Of a stretch of DNA of 64,000 bases, positions 34,216 through 42,176 are shown in pieces (position 1 is the first letter of the stretch; each line of letters starts with the position of its first letter). The notes beneath the pieces were generated by a model that saw nothing but the letters and a program-made list of their open reading frames with translations, was not told the DNA's origin and made no database searches. Position numbers and translations under genes: made by a program. The stretch is from Pyxidicoccus trucidator (GTDB lineage Bacteria; Myxococcota; Myxococcia; Myxococcales; Myxococcaceae), in the NCBI RefSeq assembly GCF_010894435.1, contig NZ_JAAIXZ010000008.1, positions 428,432 through 492,431 of the forward strand, read 5' to 3'.

Positions 34216-34345
34216 GCGCATGTCTTCCACGTCCAGGTGCCCGTAGACCTCGGTGGTGATGGCCGGGCCGGAGTGCCTGGAGTCGCAGCACGGTGGCCAG
34301 GGGCCCCAGCCTTGAGCAGCTCTTGAGCCAGTCCATGTGCAACCT
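34216..34345 (-). pseudogene. Fourth tyrosine recombinase C-terminal remnant
   Basis: Minus-strand frames give LAQELLKAGAP, LATVLRL and HSGPAITTEVYGHLDVEDMR in order but in three different frames. This is the typical catalytic-Tyr end of a phage integrase with at least two frameshifts. Its family (TTEVYGHLDVEDM) differs from the TQRY-type remnants at 32.5 and 38.8 kb, so it came from another element. No tRNA fragment is adjacent. Confidence 0.65.
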
Positions 34346-34484
34346 CCCACCTCCGTCGCCAGCCGGAACTGGGAACTCTGGGGGAGGGCCAGGCACGTCG
34401 CCCAGTGGACTGGAATGGGAGCTGGGGCGCCCGCCCCCCATGGGCCTTGGGCCGTCGTGGTGGTTGAATGCGCCGGGGGGACAC

Positions 34485-35495
34485 ATGTGGGCGCTGAACA
34501 ACCGCACGGCGTATGCAGCAGAGCGCAACTGGACGCGAGACAGGGACGGACTCCACTGGTGGCTCGTCGCCGTCAAGGCGACGTTCGACATCGGGCCTGA
34601 TGGGCGGCTGAAGCTCGCGGACGAGCAGCTTCCGCCGGTATTGATTCCGGAGTCCTTCGGCGAGCCGGGCCGCTCCAGCCTGCGATACGACTCCGACCTG
34701 CTGGCGCCGAAGCCGGGCACGGACCTCCTCGTGAGCGCGCATGCACACGCGCCTCGCGGAAGACCGGCGCCCACGGTGCCGGTCTCGCTCCGGGTCGGGC
34801 GGCTCCACAAGGTGCTCGTCGTGCACGGAGAGCGGACCTACGAGCAAGGCTGGTCCGGCGTGACGCCGGGCCGGCCCCAGCCCTTCATCACGCGGCCCAT
34901 TCAGTATGAGCTCGCCTTTGGTGGCAGCGACCTGTCAGGCCTCGACCCGGCGAAGCACCGCATCGACGAGCGGAACCCCATCGGACGCGGCTTCGCGACG
35001 CGCGGCGCCCACCTCGCCGGAAAACCGGCCCACGCCATCGAGTATCCCAGCGGAGACCCCGCGACCATGGGCCCGGCGGGGTTCGGTCCCATCGATTCCT
35101 CGTGGATGCCCCGGCGCAAGCTCGCGGGGACGTACGACGCGCGGTGGGAGCGCACGAAGAAGCCGCTGCTCCCGGATGACTTCGACCCCGCGTTCGCGCT
35201 GAGCGCCCCGGTGGATCAGCGGCCCGAGAATCCCCTGGAGGGCGGAGAGTCCGTCGAGCTGATGAACATGACTCACGAGGGGGCCCTGCGCTTCGAGCTC
35301 CCGCGCATCTCGCTCGGCTTCAAGACGCGCATTGGTATGCGCCGCGAGGAGCATGGCCCGCGGCTGACGACGGTCCTGGTGGAGCCCGAGGCGCGGCGCC
35401 TGTGCCTGGTGTGGCAGAGCGCACTGCGCGTGCGCGCCCCGGAGGCGGACTATCTCGATGAGACGGAGATCTTCGAGTGGAAGGGGGACTCATGA
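34485..35495 (+). CDS. DUF2169-domain type VI accessory protein
   Basis: A 336-residue protein with the DUF2169 pattern: NNRTAYAAERNWTRDRDG, WLVAVKATFDIGPDG, LRYDSDLLAPKPGTDLLV, PIQYELAFGG and NPIGRGF. DUF2169 proteins are encoded beside type VI secretion effectors and are thought to help load toxins onto the VgrG/PAAR tip. ATG 34485 has GGGGGA upstream. The longer frame to 34293 runs through the recombinase remnant. It is coupled to the next gene by an ATGA overlap. Confidence 0.85.
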   Translation: MWALNNRTAYAAERNWTRDRDGLHWWLVAVKATFDIGPDGRLKLADEQLPPVLIPESFGEPGRSSLRYDSDLLAPKPGTDLLVSAHAHAPRGRPAPTVPVSLRVGRLHKVLVVHGERTYEQGWSGVTPGRPQPFITRPIQYELAFGGSDLSGLDPAKHRIDERNPIGRGFATRGAHLAGKPAHAIEYPSGDPATMGPAGFGPIDSSWMPRRKLAGTYDARWERTKKPLLPDDFDPAFALSAPVDQRPENPLEGGESVELMNMTHEGALRFELPRISLGFKTRIGMRREEHGPRLTTVLVEPEARRLCLVWQSALRVRAPEADYLDETEIFEWKGDS

Positions 35496-36541
35496 GCGCC
35501 GAAGTCGAGGTGGTGGCCGTCGGCGCTCGGACCCCGCTCGGTTACTCTGCGGAGAGCAGCGCGGCGGCCGTGCGCGCCGGCATCTCCCGGTACGCCGAGT
35601 TCCCCTTCATCGATGCGCGGGGCGAGCCGGTCGTGGTGGCCTCGGATGGGGAGCTCGACCCGAAGCTGGAGGGGCGGGACCGGCTCGTCCCCCTGCTCGA
35701 GAGCGTCCTCGACGAAGTCGAGGGGAAGCTCGGTTCAGCGGTCCTGGAAGGGAACCGGTGCCGGCTGCTGCTGTCGCTTCCCGAGGCGCGCCCGGGGTTC
35801 TCCGATGACGACGCGGCCTGGTTCGTGAGCGCCATGGAGGCACGCCCGCGGGCGAAGGCCGCGCGTATGCGCGTCGAGATTGCGGGACGCGGACACGCGG
35901 GAGCCCTGCGCGCGGTGGAGCAGGCCCTGCGAGAGTCCTCCGAAGGCCGGGAGTGCTTCTTCCTGGTGGCGGGCGTGGACAGCTATCACCATGCGGAGAC
36001 GTTCCTCTGGCTGGAGCGCGCCGGCCGGTTCGCGCAGCCGGGGATTCGCAGTGGATTCATTCCTGGCGAGGGGGCCGGGGGCCTGGCGTTGATGAGCGCG
36101 GGGCTGCGCCGCCGCTTGCGGCTGCCCCGGTTGGCGGTGGTGCGAGGGGCACGGACCGCGCAGGAGCGCCTCCTGCGCGACAGCGACACCGGCTCGTTCG
36201 GCGTCGGAATGACCCAGGCGGTCGAAGGCGCGGTCGCGGGGCTCGACTTGTCCTGCGAGAAAGTGGATGAGCTATTCACCGACATCAATGGCGAGAGGTA
36301 CCGCAGTGAGGAGTGGGGGTTCGTCGCGCTGAGGACGCCATCGGTCTGGCACTCCACGGCGTATCGCTCCCTGAGCGATTGCTGGGGTGACGTGGGCGCC
36401 GCGGCGGGTGCCCTCGGAGGCGTCCTGGCGGTTCGGGCGTTCGCACGGAGCTATGCGCGAGGCCCCCGGGCCATGGTGACAGCGGGTTCTGATGGGGGGC
36501 TGCGAGGGGCGATGCTTCTGCAGGACCCACGGGTGTCGTAA
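35492..36541 (+). CDS. Ketosynthase-like (thiolase-fold) protein of effector module
   Basis: A 349-residue thiolase-fold protein. It has the N-terminal AVGARTPLGYSAES segment and the GFIPGEGAGGLALM loop of beta-ketoacyl synthases. The usual active-site cysteine is not evident: the matching region reads LVAGVDSYHHAETFLW. Similar proteins accompany DUF2169 and DUF4150 genes in type VI clusters, where a chaperone or scaffold role is more likely than fatty-acid synthesis. It overlaps the DUF2169 stop by four bases and precedes the DUF4150 gene by 16 bp. Confidence 0.75.
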   Translation: MSAEVEVVAVGARTPLGYSAESSAAAVRAGISRYAEFPFIDARGEPVVVASDGELDPKLEGRDRLVPLLESVLDEVEGKLGSAVLEGNRCRLLLSLPEARPGFSDDDAAWFVSAMEARPRAKAARMRVEIAGRGHAGALRAVEQALRESSEGRECFFLVAGVDSYHHAETFLWLERAGRFAQPGIRSGFIPGEGAGGLALMSAGLRRRLRLPRLAVVRGARTAQERLLRDSDTGSFGVGMTQAVEGAVAGLDLSCEKVDELFTDINGERYRSEEWGFVALRTPSVWHSTAYRSLSDCWGDVGAAAGALGGVLAVRAFARSYARGPRAMVTAGSDGGLRGAMLLQDPRVS

Positions 36542-36557
36542 GGAGAGGGGGAAAGCA

Positions 36558-37688
36558 ATGAGCAACGTCTCAGTGAATGCACCGAAGACGCCGGTGACCG
36601 AGGGCTCCAGTGGGGTCGCCGTGGCAACGCTGCCCAACGTGTGCAAGATGCCCGGGCCTCCGGCGCCGTTCGTGCCGACGCCGCTGCCCAACATCGGGAA
36701 GAGCGGAACAGACCCGAAGAATTACTCCAAGACGGTCACCATCGGGGGGAAGAAGGTCGCCATCAAGGGCGCCACCTTCGGCTCCATGGGCGACGCGGCC
36801 AGCAAGGGGACAGGGGGTGGCATCGTCTCCGCCAACGTGGAAGGCCCCACCAGCTTCCTCGGCCCCGGGTCCATGGACGTGAAGTTCGAGGGGAAGAACG
36901 TCCAGTTGCTCGGTGACCCCATGCTCAACAATGGCGGGCCGAGCGGGAGCCCAGCCAACGCGGCGACGATGCTCGGGGTGATCCAGAAGACCGGAGCCCT
37001 CCTCGTCGTCAGCGGGAAGGACGTGTGCCCCCTGTGCAGGAAGGTGCATGGCAGCGAGGGCTCGCTGAAGGAAACCCCTGTGACCCAGGCCGACGCCGCT
37101 CAGCTGGAGGTCAAGCTCACCAAGAAGATCTTCGCCGGTGAGTTCCCCGAAGAGGAGCTTCCGTGGGGAAGGATGCTCGGCGTCGCTCAGTGCAAGTGCG
37201 GGCAGAAATACGCGGACCACTCGAGCAACACCATCGAAGTCTTCTGCAAGAGCGTCAGCGAGCTTGGCTGGAACGCGCCCAAGCCCGGCACCACCCGCAG
37301 GGAGGTCCGAGCGTTCGTTGACAATCGCTTCAAGGAACACAGCAAGAACGTGGAGAAGGCCTGGGCGCGGGCCCAGCGGTTCCATGAGCAGTTCGTGAAC
37401 AAGAAGACCACCGCGGCGGCCTACCCACCGGGAGGCTGTGCCGGCCCCAAGGCACTCGTGCTGGCGATGGACCATGGCGCGCGCGTCACGGGGCTGACGG
37501 AGCGGTGGTTCCGCAGCGATGGGCAGCCGGTGAGCGCGAAGATCCGGTTCATCGACAAGAATGGAAGGGAAGTCGAGAGGCACTTCGCCCACGGCAAGAG
37601 CGTCCCGCCGTGCATGGCCTGCACCGTCATCCTTCCCCTGCTCATCTGCCCCGAGGAGGAAATGAAGTGTCAGCACAAGAAGAAATAG
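36558..37688 (+). CDS. PAAR-like DUF4150 effector with putative deaminase-type toxin end
   Basis: A 376-residue polymorphic toxin candidate. Residues 20-150 form a DUF4150/PAAR-like tip domain (NVCKMPGPPAPFVPTPLPNI, GDPMLNNGGPSGSPAN). A possible zinc ribbon follows (CPLC at 157-160, H164, C212, C214). The C-terminal domain has CAGPKALVLAMDHG (C294), TGLTERWF and SVPPCMACTVILP (C352, C355), an arrangement like zinc-dependent deaminase toxins (C/HAE...PCxxC). The glutamate of the first motif is Gly here, so catalysis is doubtful or uses another acid. GGAGAGGGGG precedes the ATG. The last 22 nt overlap the immunity gene. Confidence 0.75.
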   Translation: MSNVSVNAPKTPVTEGSSGVAVATLPNVCKMPGPPAPFVPTPLPNIGKSGTDPKNYSKTVTIGGKKVAIKGATFGSMGDAASKGTGGGIVSANVEGPTSFLGPGSMDVKFEGKNVQLLGDPMLNNGGPSGSPANAATMLGVIQKTGALLVVSGKDVCPLCRKVHGSEGSLKETPVTQADAAQLEVKLTKKIFAGEFPEEELPWGRMLGVAQCKCGQKYADHSSNTIEVFCKSVSELGWNAPKPGTTRREVRAFVDNRFKEHSKNVEKAWARAQRFHEQFVNKKTTAAAYPPGGCAGPKALVLAMDHGARVTGLTERWFRSDGQPVSAKIRFIDKNGREVERHFAHGKSVPPCMACTVILPLLICPEEEMKCQHKKK

Positions 37689-38437
37689 ACCTTGAGTTCC
37701 TCGAGGTGGAGGACCTCCTCCTGCGGACCGTGCCCGGGCTCGCGGAGCAGTGGCGGGGTGCCACGCCCGATGAAGTCGAGCAGCTCGAGCGCATCGCCGG
37801 GCGTCCCCTGCCACGGTTCTATCGCTGGTTCCTGAGCCGCATGGGGCAGAGCATGGGGCCGCTGGCCTATCCCAGCCAGGACTTCTCCGCGCGGCGCGTG
37901 CTGGACTGCTACGCCAGGAAGCTCGTCGCGCCCAATCCCCGGTTCCTGCTCATGGGATACGAGTCCGACGAGATGATGCCCCTGCACGCGTTCTATGACC
38001 TCGACGCGCCCGCGCGGGGGGATGCGACGGTGACGGCGCGGTACGCGCGCGGGGGCGACGACCCCGTCGACCGGTTCGAGACCTTCCACGAGATGCTGTC
38101 GTGGAGCGCGCTGTTCCGATTTCGGTTCGAGCAGATGTCCCAGACGTGCGAGGGGACGCTCTATCGCGAAGACGCGGACCTGCTCTCCCTCCTCGCCCCG
38201 GTGCTGAGCAGCCTGGGGTTCACGCAGCCTCTCACTACCGGCCACTACTGCGGACTGTATGAGCGGGCCGACGCGGTCATGATCTGCGGCGGCACGCCCA
38301 GAGAGAACCTCGAGAACGTGCGCACATTCCTGCTCGGTGGGAGCAACGCCGGAGTCCTCCGGAGAATCCTCGGGGAGGTCGCGAAGGAGTCCTCGCTGGA
38401 AGTCGAGGTCAACACCTGGACTCCGGCGCTTCGTTGA
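37667..38437 (+). CDS. SUKH/SMI1-like immunity protein
   Basis: A 256-residue acidic cytoplasmic protein. The early segment TPDEVEQLERIAGRPLPRFY then RWFLSRMGQSMGPL resembles the SMI1/KNR4 (SUKH) fold, the commonest immunity fold for polymorphic toxins. The GTG at 37667 lies seven bases after GAGGAGGA and inside the 3' end of the toxin gene, so both are translated from one message. It probably neutralises the DUF4150 protein in the producer and its kin. Confidence 0.75.
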   Translation: MSAQEEIDLEFLEVEDLLLRTVPGLAEQWRGATPDEVEQLERIAGRPLPRFYRWFLSRMGQSMGPLAYPSQDFSARRVLDCYARKLVAPNPRFLLMGYESDEMMPLHAFYDLDAPARGDATVTARYARGGDDPVDRFETFHEMLSWSALFRFRFEQMSQTCEGTLYREDADLLSLLAPVLSSLGFTQPLTTGHYCGLYERADAVMICGGTPRENLENVRTFLLGGSNAGVLRRILGEVAKESSLEVEVNTWTPALR

Positions 38438-38531
38438 GGCGCCAGCGCCCTCCTCCGAAGGGGCCATCTTCGCCCTCCACCTCGAGCGGGGGCTGGTCCG
38501 GAGGACGCGGTGAAGCCCGCGGCCCCTGGGA

Positions 38532-38680
38532 CTACGGAGAGGAAGAGCCGCGCAGGATGAGCGAGTCCGAGCCGGTGCCGTCGGCCAGCGTCGTCACCAC
38601 CGGGTCCTTCTCACAGGAGAGCCAGCTCCCGCACGGACCGCTGTGGCACGCCACCTCGTTGGCGGACCCGCAGCCGTGGA
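38532..38680 (-). pseudogene. Cys-rich secreted-protein C-terminal fragment
   Basis: A minus-strand frame ending at a TAG (38532-38534) encodes CGSANEVACHSGPCGSWLSC followed by TLADGTGSDSL. Its upstream part is cut off at the degenerate att copy. The five cysteines suggest an extracellular protein; the family is unknown. The rest of the 38438-38803 interval holds only the att copy, its hairpin and the recombinase tail. Confidence 0.35.
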
Positions 38681-38682
38681 TT

Positions 38683-38825
38683 CTGTCTCACCGACCACGT
38701 CATGAAGCGGGCTGGAGATCGCAAGGTGTCCAGCCCGTTTCATTTTGGGCCTCCTGCTTCGTCCCCTCCAGCATCCGGATGGCCGCCGACCTGGCTGCCA
38801 GGCTCAGGTGTATGGAGCGCTGGGT
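38683..38825. repeat. 143-bp repeat, copy 2 (degenerate att + integrase tail)
   Basis: Starts with CTGTCTCACCGACCACGTC, one mismatch from 32374-32392, then the 9-bp hairpin 38708-38716/38729-38737 and the integrase 3' end, collinear with 32374-32516. Confidence 0.75.
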
Positions 38826-38826
38826 A
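38720..38826 (-). pseudogene. Integrase C-terminal remnant with Tyr-to-Ser change
   Basis: The minus strand reads TQRSIHLSLAARSAAIRMLE, aligned to the TQRY..HLSPAARSAAMRLLE end at 32.4-32.5 kb. The catalytic Tyr codon TAC is TCC (Ser) here. Everything upstream of the TQR motif is replaced by the end of the adjacent minus-strand gene. Confidence 0.7.
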
Positions 38827-39529
38827 CGGTCTCCCTGCTGCGGCGACGCCACCAGACGAGACCTCCGGCCGCAACCAGCGCGCTGCCGACGAAGATCCAG
38901 ACGGGTGAGTCGCCGGAATCTTCGCCATCGGCGTCGCCCACGTAGCTGCTCAACTCGATCGCCCCGTCCGCGGTGTCGACGACGAACTCGAAGCCCTCTT
39001 GGCCCTTGTCGACGCGCCGCACCGGAAGCCTCTGGTTCCCCTCGACGAGTGTGAGCTCGGCTTCGGGCGGCAGGTGAACGAGCTCGTCCGGCGCTTGTGC
39101 GACGCTTCGGTCCAGGAAGATCGAGGGCCGAGTGCCTTCGGGAGCAATCCTCTGCGCTGCGAACCTCAGGCTCTCGGGCGAGTGGGTCGAGGTGCCCGCC
39201 GCCTTGGTGACCATCACCAGCTCACCGTCGGGAGTGCGGGCCAGGTAGGCGGCTGAGCGCGCGGCGTCGTCGCTCAGACCCGCGAAGGCAAGGCCTGCGC
39301 GCTCGGCAGCCACGAGACCGGTCACACCGGCCGCACCGGCCGCGGCCTTACCAAGGCTCGCAGCCTTGCCGGTCTTGCCTATTTTCGCGCCGACGCTGAC
39401 CGCCTTACCGCCCTTTGAACCGATGCGACCGAGCTTACCCAGCAGGCCGCCGATGCCGGCGTGCGCGACGAGGGGGAAAACAGCCAGGGACAGCGCCACG
39501 ATCAAAGCCAGTGTTCGAGAGCCGAGCAT
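38804..39529 (-). CDS. Exported single-pass membrane protein of unknown function
   Basis: A 241-residue protein: signal peptide (LALIVALSLAVFPLVAHA, 6-23), a Gly/Lys-rich segment with repeated GKxGK-type turns (about 25-65), a soluble domain (about 75-205) with FLDRSVAQAPDELVHLPPEA and FVVDTADGAIELSSYVG, and a C-terminal membrane helix (VWIFVGSALVAAGGLVWW) followed by Arg-rich residues. The orientation suggests a periplasmic domain tethered to the inner membrane. The last codons enter the integrase remnant, so the natural C-terminus may have been altered. No family recognised. Confidence 0.6.
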   Translation of the reverse strand: MLGSRTLALIVALSLAVFPLVAHAGIGGLLGKLGRIGSKGGKAVSVGAKIGKTGKAASLGKAAAGAAGVTGLVAAERAGLAFAGLSDDAARSAAYLARTPDGELVMVTKAAGTSTHSPESLRFAAQRIAPEGTRPSIFLDRSVAQAPDELVHLPPEAELTLVEGNQRLPVRRVDKGQEGFEFVVDTADGAIELSSYVGDADGEDSGDSPVWIFVGSALVAAGGLVWWRRRSRETVPSAPYT

Positions 39530-39593
39530 GTCGAATCCCACATGCCATGTTTCCGGCCGCTGTGCATCCGGGCGAGCGATAACGAGCGGCGGC

Positions 39594-39728
39594 TCACCGC
39601 TGGCAGTAGCTCGGCATGGTGCTCGGCAGTCCACCCCGTGGTGGCCTCCGTCGGCTGGCTGCCCGTGCCGTGCCAATAGAAGACGAGCAGGCCATCCAGC
39701 CAAGAGCGGCGGCAAGAACTCTCTTCAT
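39594..39728 (-). CDS. 44-residue secreted peptide or truncated precursor
   Basis: A short frame with an excellent ribosome site (GGGAGGG, eight bases before the ATG at 39728) and a signal-peptide-like start MKRVLAAALGWMACSSSIG. The mature part is Arg/Pro-rich and only about 20 residues long. Given the surrounding broken genes it may be the 5' end of a longer secreted protein. Confidence 0.35.
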   Translation of the reverse strand: MKRVLAAALGWMACSSSIGTARAASRRRPPRGGLPSTMPSYCQR

Positions 39729-39754
39729 GGCAAGCACCCTCCCGAGACGGTCAT

Positions 39755-40477
39755 CTACCGCGAGTGGATGCTGCGCCCGGAGCAGTACCGCCGGATGAAC
39801 GAGGCGCTCCAGCAGCGGGCCTCGTGCTGGTGACCTCGCCCGAGGCCTATGCGCATGGCCACCACCTGCCGGGCTGGTATGACGCGGTGAAGGCGTGGAC
39901 GCCGCGCAGCGTGTGGACGCGCGCGGTCGGTGCCGGAGCAGAGGACGAGTGGATGCGCCTGCTCGAAGGCTGGGGCGACCGGCCGGTGCTGGTGAAGGAC
40001 TTCGTGAAGTCCCGCAAGCATGAGTGGGCCGAGGCGTGCTTCATCCCCTCGGCACGAGACAGGGCGGCCGTCTCACGCGTCACCCGTCGCTTCCTGGAGC
40101 TGCAAGGAGAGGACCTCAACGAGGGGCTGGTGTTCCGGGAGTACGTGGAGCTGGTGCCGCTCGAAGCGCACCCACGCAGCGGCATGCCTCGCGTGCGGGA
40201 GTTCCGCGTGTTCGTCCTCGGTGGGCGGCCGCTCCTGGTGACGCCTTACTGGGACGACGTGGACGGGATGGAGGCGGGGCCGGTGGTGGAGGCCTTCGCG
40301 GAGGACTTTGCCCACGTACGCAGCCCGTTCTTCACCGCCGACGTTGCCCAGCGCAAGGACGGCACGTGGACGCTCATCGAGATAGGGGATGGGCAGGTCT
40401 CCGGCCTCCCCGAGCGTGCCAACCTCCACACCTTCTTCCCCGAGCTGAAGTCCCGTCTGGAACCCCCTTCGCGCTGA
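39755..40477 (+). pseudogene. ATP-grasp protein with 5' truncation and frameshift
   Basis: Two overlapping frames together give a coherent protein: IYREWMLRPEQYRRMNEALQ in the first, then LVLVTSPEAYAHGHHLPGWY, VLVKDFVKSRKHEW, EGLVFREYVEL, REFRVFVLGG and LIEIGDGQVSGLP in the second. Adding one G to the GGG at about 39816-39818 would restore the frame. The domain resembles ATP-grasp ligases that join a carboxylate to an amine. The N-terminus before 39755 is absent. A sequencing error at the G-run is possible for the shift but not for the missing start. Confidence 0.65.
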
Positions 40478-40529
40478 GGCCGTCTCGGCCGGCTCCTGGG
40501 CCGTCCTTCACCGGCGCTCGTCGCACGCG

Positions 40530-40985
40530 TCCCCTGGCCGGAAGGGCAGGCCCACAGCTCGCGGCCATGAGTACCGTCGTCGGCGGTGAAGAAGACGTCC
40601 CAGCCGGACTGGATGAAAGCCATGGGCGAGGAGGAGGCCGGGCCCGGCGCAATCCCACGCAGCGGCACCGTACCGTCGGGCGTGCCGTTGCTCACCCACG
40701 GCTCGCGGCCGCTCGCGGCATCCTCCGCGGTGAAGAAGAGGCGGCCCCCCAGGGCCGTCAGGTTTCTCGGCGTCGAGCCGAGGTCCTTCAGCACCACGGT
40801 GCCCGCCTCCGTGCCGTCGCTCGTCCACAGCTCCGTCCCATCCCCGTGCGTCCCATCATTGGCGGCGAAGTAGATCCGCCCCTTGAACTCGAGCAGGGCG
40901 TTGGGGGCCGAGCTGGTCGCGCCGGGGAAGATGTCCTTCACGCGCCGGGTCCCGTCGCGGGTTCCATCGCTCCTGATTGAGCGGA
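40530..40985 (-). pseudogene. ELWxxDGT-repeat protein fragment
   Basis: The minus strand carries consecutive units TELWTSDGTEAGTVVLKDLG, REPWVSNGTPDGTVPLRGI and FTADDGTHGRELWA. These are the ELWxxDGTxxGT repeats of large secreted, probably adhesive beta-propeller proteins common in delta-proteobacteria. Both ends are cut, one by the IS66 fragment and one by the ATP-grasp remnant. Confidence 0.7.
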
Positions 40986-41122
40986 CGTCAGGGGCGTTCC
41001 GCTCAGCTTGGTGGAGCGGCAATCTGGAAGCGCCGGGCCTGGAAACCATCCGTGCAGCGGTTGGAGCGGGCTGTGCGCGGCGAACGCTTGTCCTGTCCCT
41101 CCGGTCCGGGGCCGGAGTGCGA

Positions 41123-41430
41123 GTGGACGGGTACGCGGCGTACCAGACGGCGACGAAGTCGGGCGCGGACGGGCCCGCTTCCGCCACGCTGGCCTTCTGC
41201 TGGGCACACGTGCGCCGCAAATTCTTCGAGGCGAAGCAATTCGCGCCCGCCTGCGAGCAGGTGCTGGGGCTCATTGGCGAGGTGTATGCCATTGAGGCGG
41301 ACCTGCCTGTGGAGTACATGCTGAAGCTGTGGGGCGGGCTGACTGTCTTCTTGAACAATCCCGTGGTGCCCATCGACAACAACCATGTCGAGCGGCAGAT
41401 GCGCGACAGGGTGATGGGCAGGAAGAACCA
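41123..41430 (+). pseudogene. IS66 transposase C-terminal fragment with internal deletion
   Basis: The plus strand encodes VDGYAAYQ, LAFCWAHVRRKFFEAKQF and IDNNHVERQMRDRVMGRKNH of the IS66 DDE transposase. Between EADLP and VEYMLKLW about 40 family residues are missing, and the C-terminal helical end is absent. The 140 bp upstream does not match the family. Confidence 0.7.
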
Positions 41431-41496
41431 CTTGACGCGGCCGCCGGGAGCTATGTCCCGGCGGCCGCCGTGGCATGAGGGATTCATGAAGAGGCA

Positions 41497-42057
41497 GACG
41501 CGTCCTACAACCTGCAAGCGGGCGTCCTGTTGTGGGAGGTCGCCTCGTGGCGCGCCGCGGGCGTCCTGTCCGGCCCGCAGGAGGAGGTCGCCGGGCTGGC
41601 CTTCTCGCCGGATGGACGCCTGATGGCGGCGGCCTGTGCGAGGGGGCGCGTCGTCATCTGGGAGACCCGGACGGGGCGCGTGGCCCACGTGCTCGAGGAG
41701 GAGGGACAGAGCTTCCTCGATGTCGCCTTCCATCCGGACGGAAGCCTCCTGGCCGCGACGACGTGGGGCCCGGAGATTCGCCTGTTCAACGTCGCGGACT
41801 GGAGCCCGCGCGGGACGCTGCTGGGGCCCCACGCGGGCTCACGTCACGTGGAATTCAGTCCGGACGGTGAGCTGCTCTTCCTGACGCGGTTCGGCTTCCT
41901 GGCGCTGAGCCTGGCGGAAGGCTCCCGCGTGTTCCGCCACGAGGTGGACAACGACTTCTATGGAAGCAGCGTGGCGCCCTCTCCGGATGGAACCCTGGTG
42001 GCGTGGGGCGAGCCGGATGGCACGGTGGGGCTGTGGGGGGCCGCGACGTCGGGTTAG
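41497..42057 (+). pseudogene. WD40-repeat protein C-terminal fragment
   Basis: About 185 residues form WD40 blades (VAGLAFSPDGRLMAAA, DVAFHPDGSLLAATTW, HVEFSPDGELLFL, SVAPSPDGTLVAWG) ending in a normal stop. No start codon with a ribosome site precedes it, and an in-frame stop with transposon debris lies immediately upstream, so it is the tail of a larger protein such as a kinase-WD40 fusion. Downstream, about 25 codons on the minus strand (to 42058) look like another gene's last residues. Confidence 0.6.
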
Positions 42058-42176
42058 AGGCCCTTCTTCGCCCGCAGCGCCTGCTCGACTTCGCGGAATG
42101 CGTCGTCGGCTTCGAGCACCCAGATGCGCTCCCGCACGCTTCATGCACTAGACTCCTCCCTCAGGAGGGTCGTGGC

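Noticed and set aside
40246..41832. A 528-codon minus-strand frame as one gene
   Set aside because: Only its middle (about 40530-40985) is meaningful, as ELWxxDGT repeats. The rest is antisense to the ATP-grasp, IS66 and WD40 fragments.
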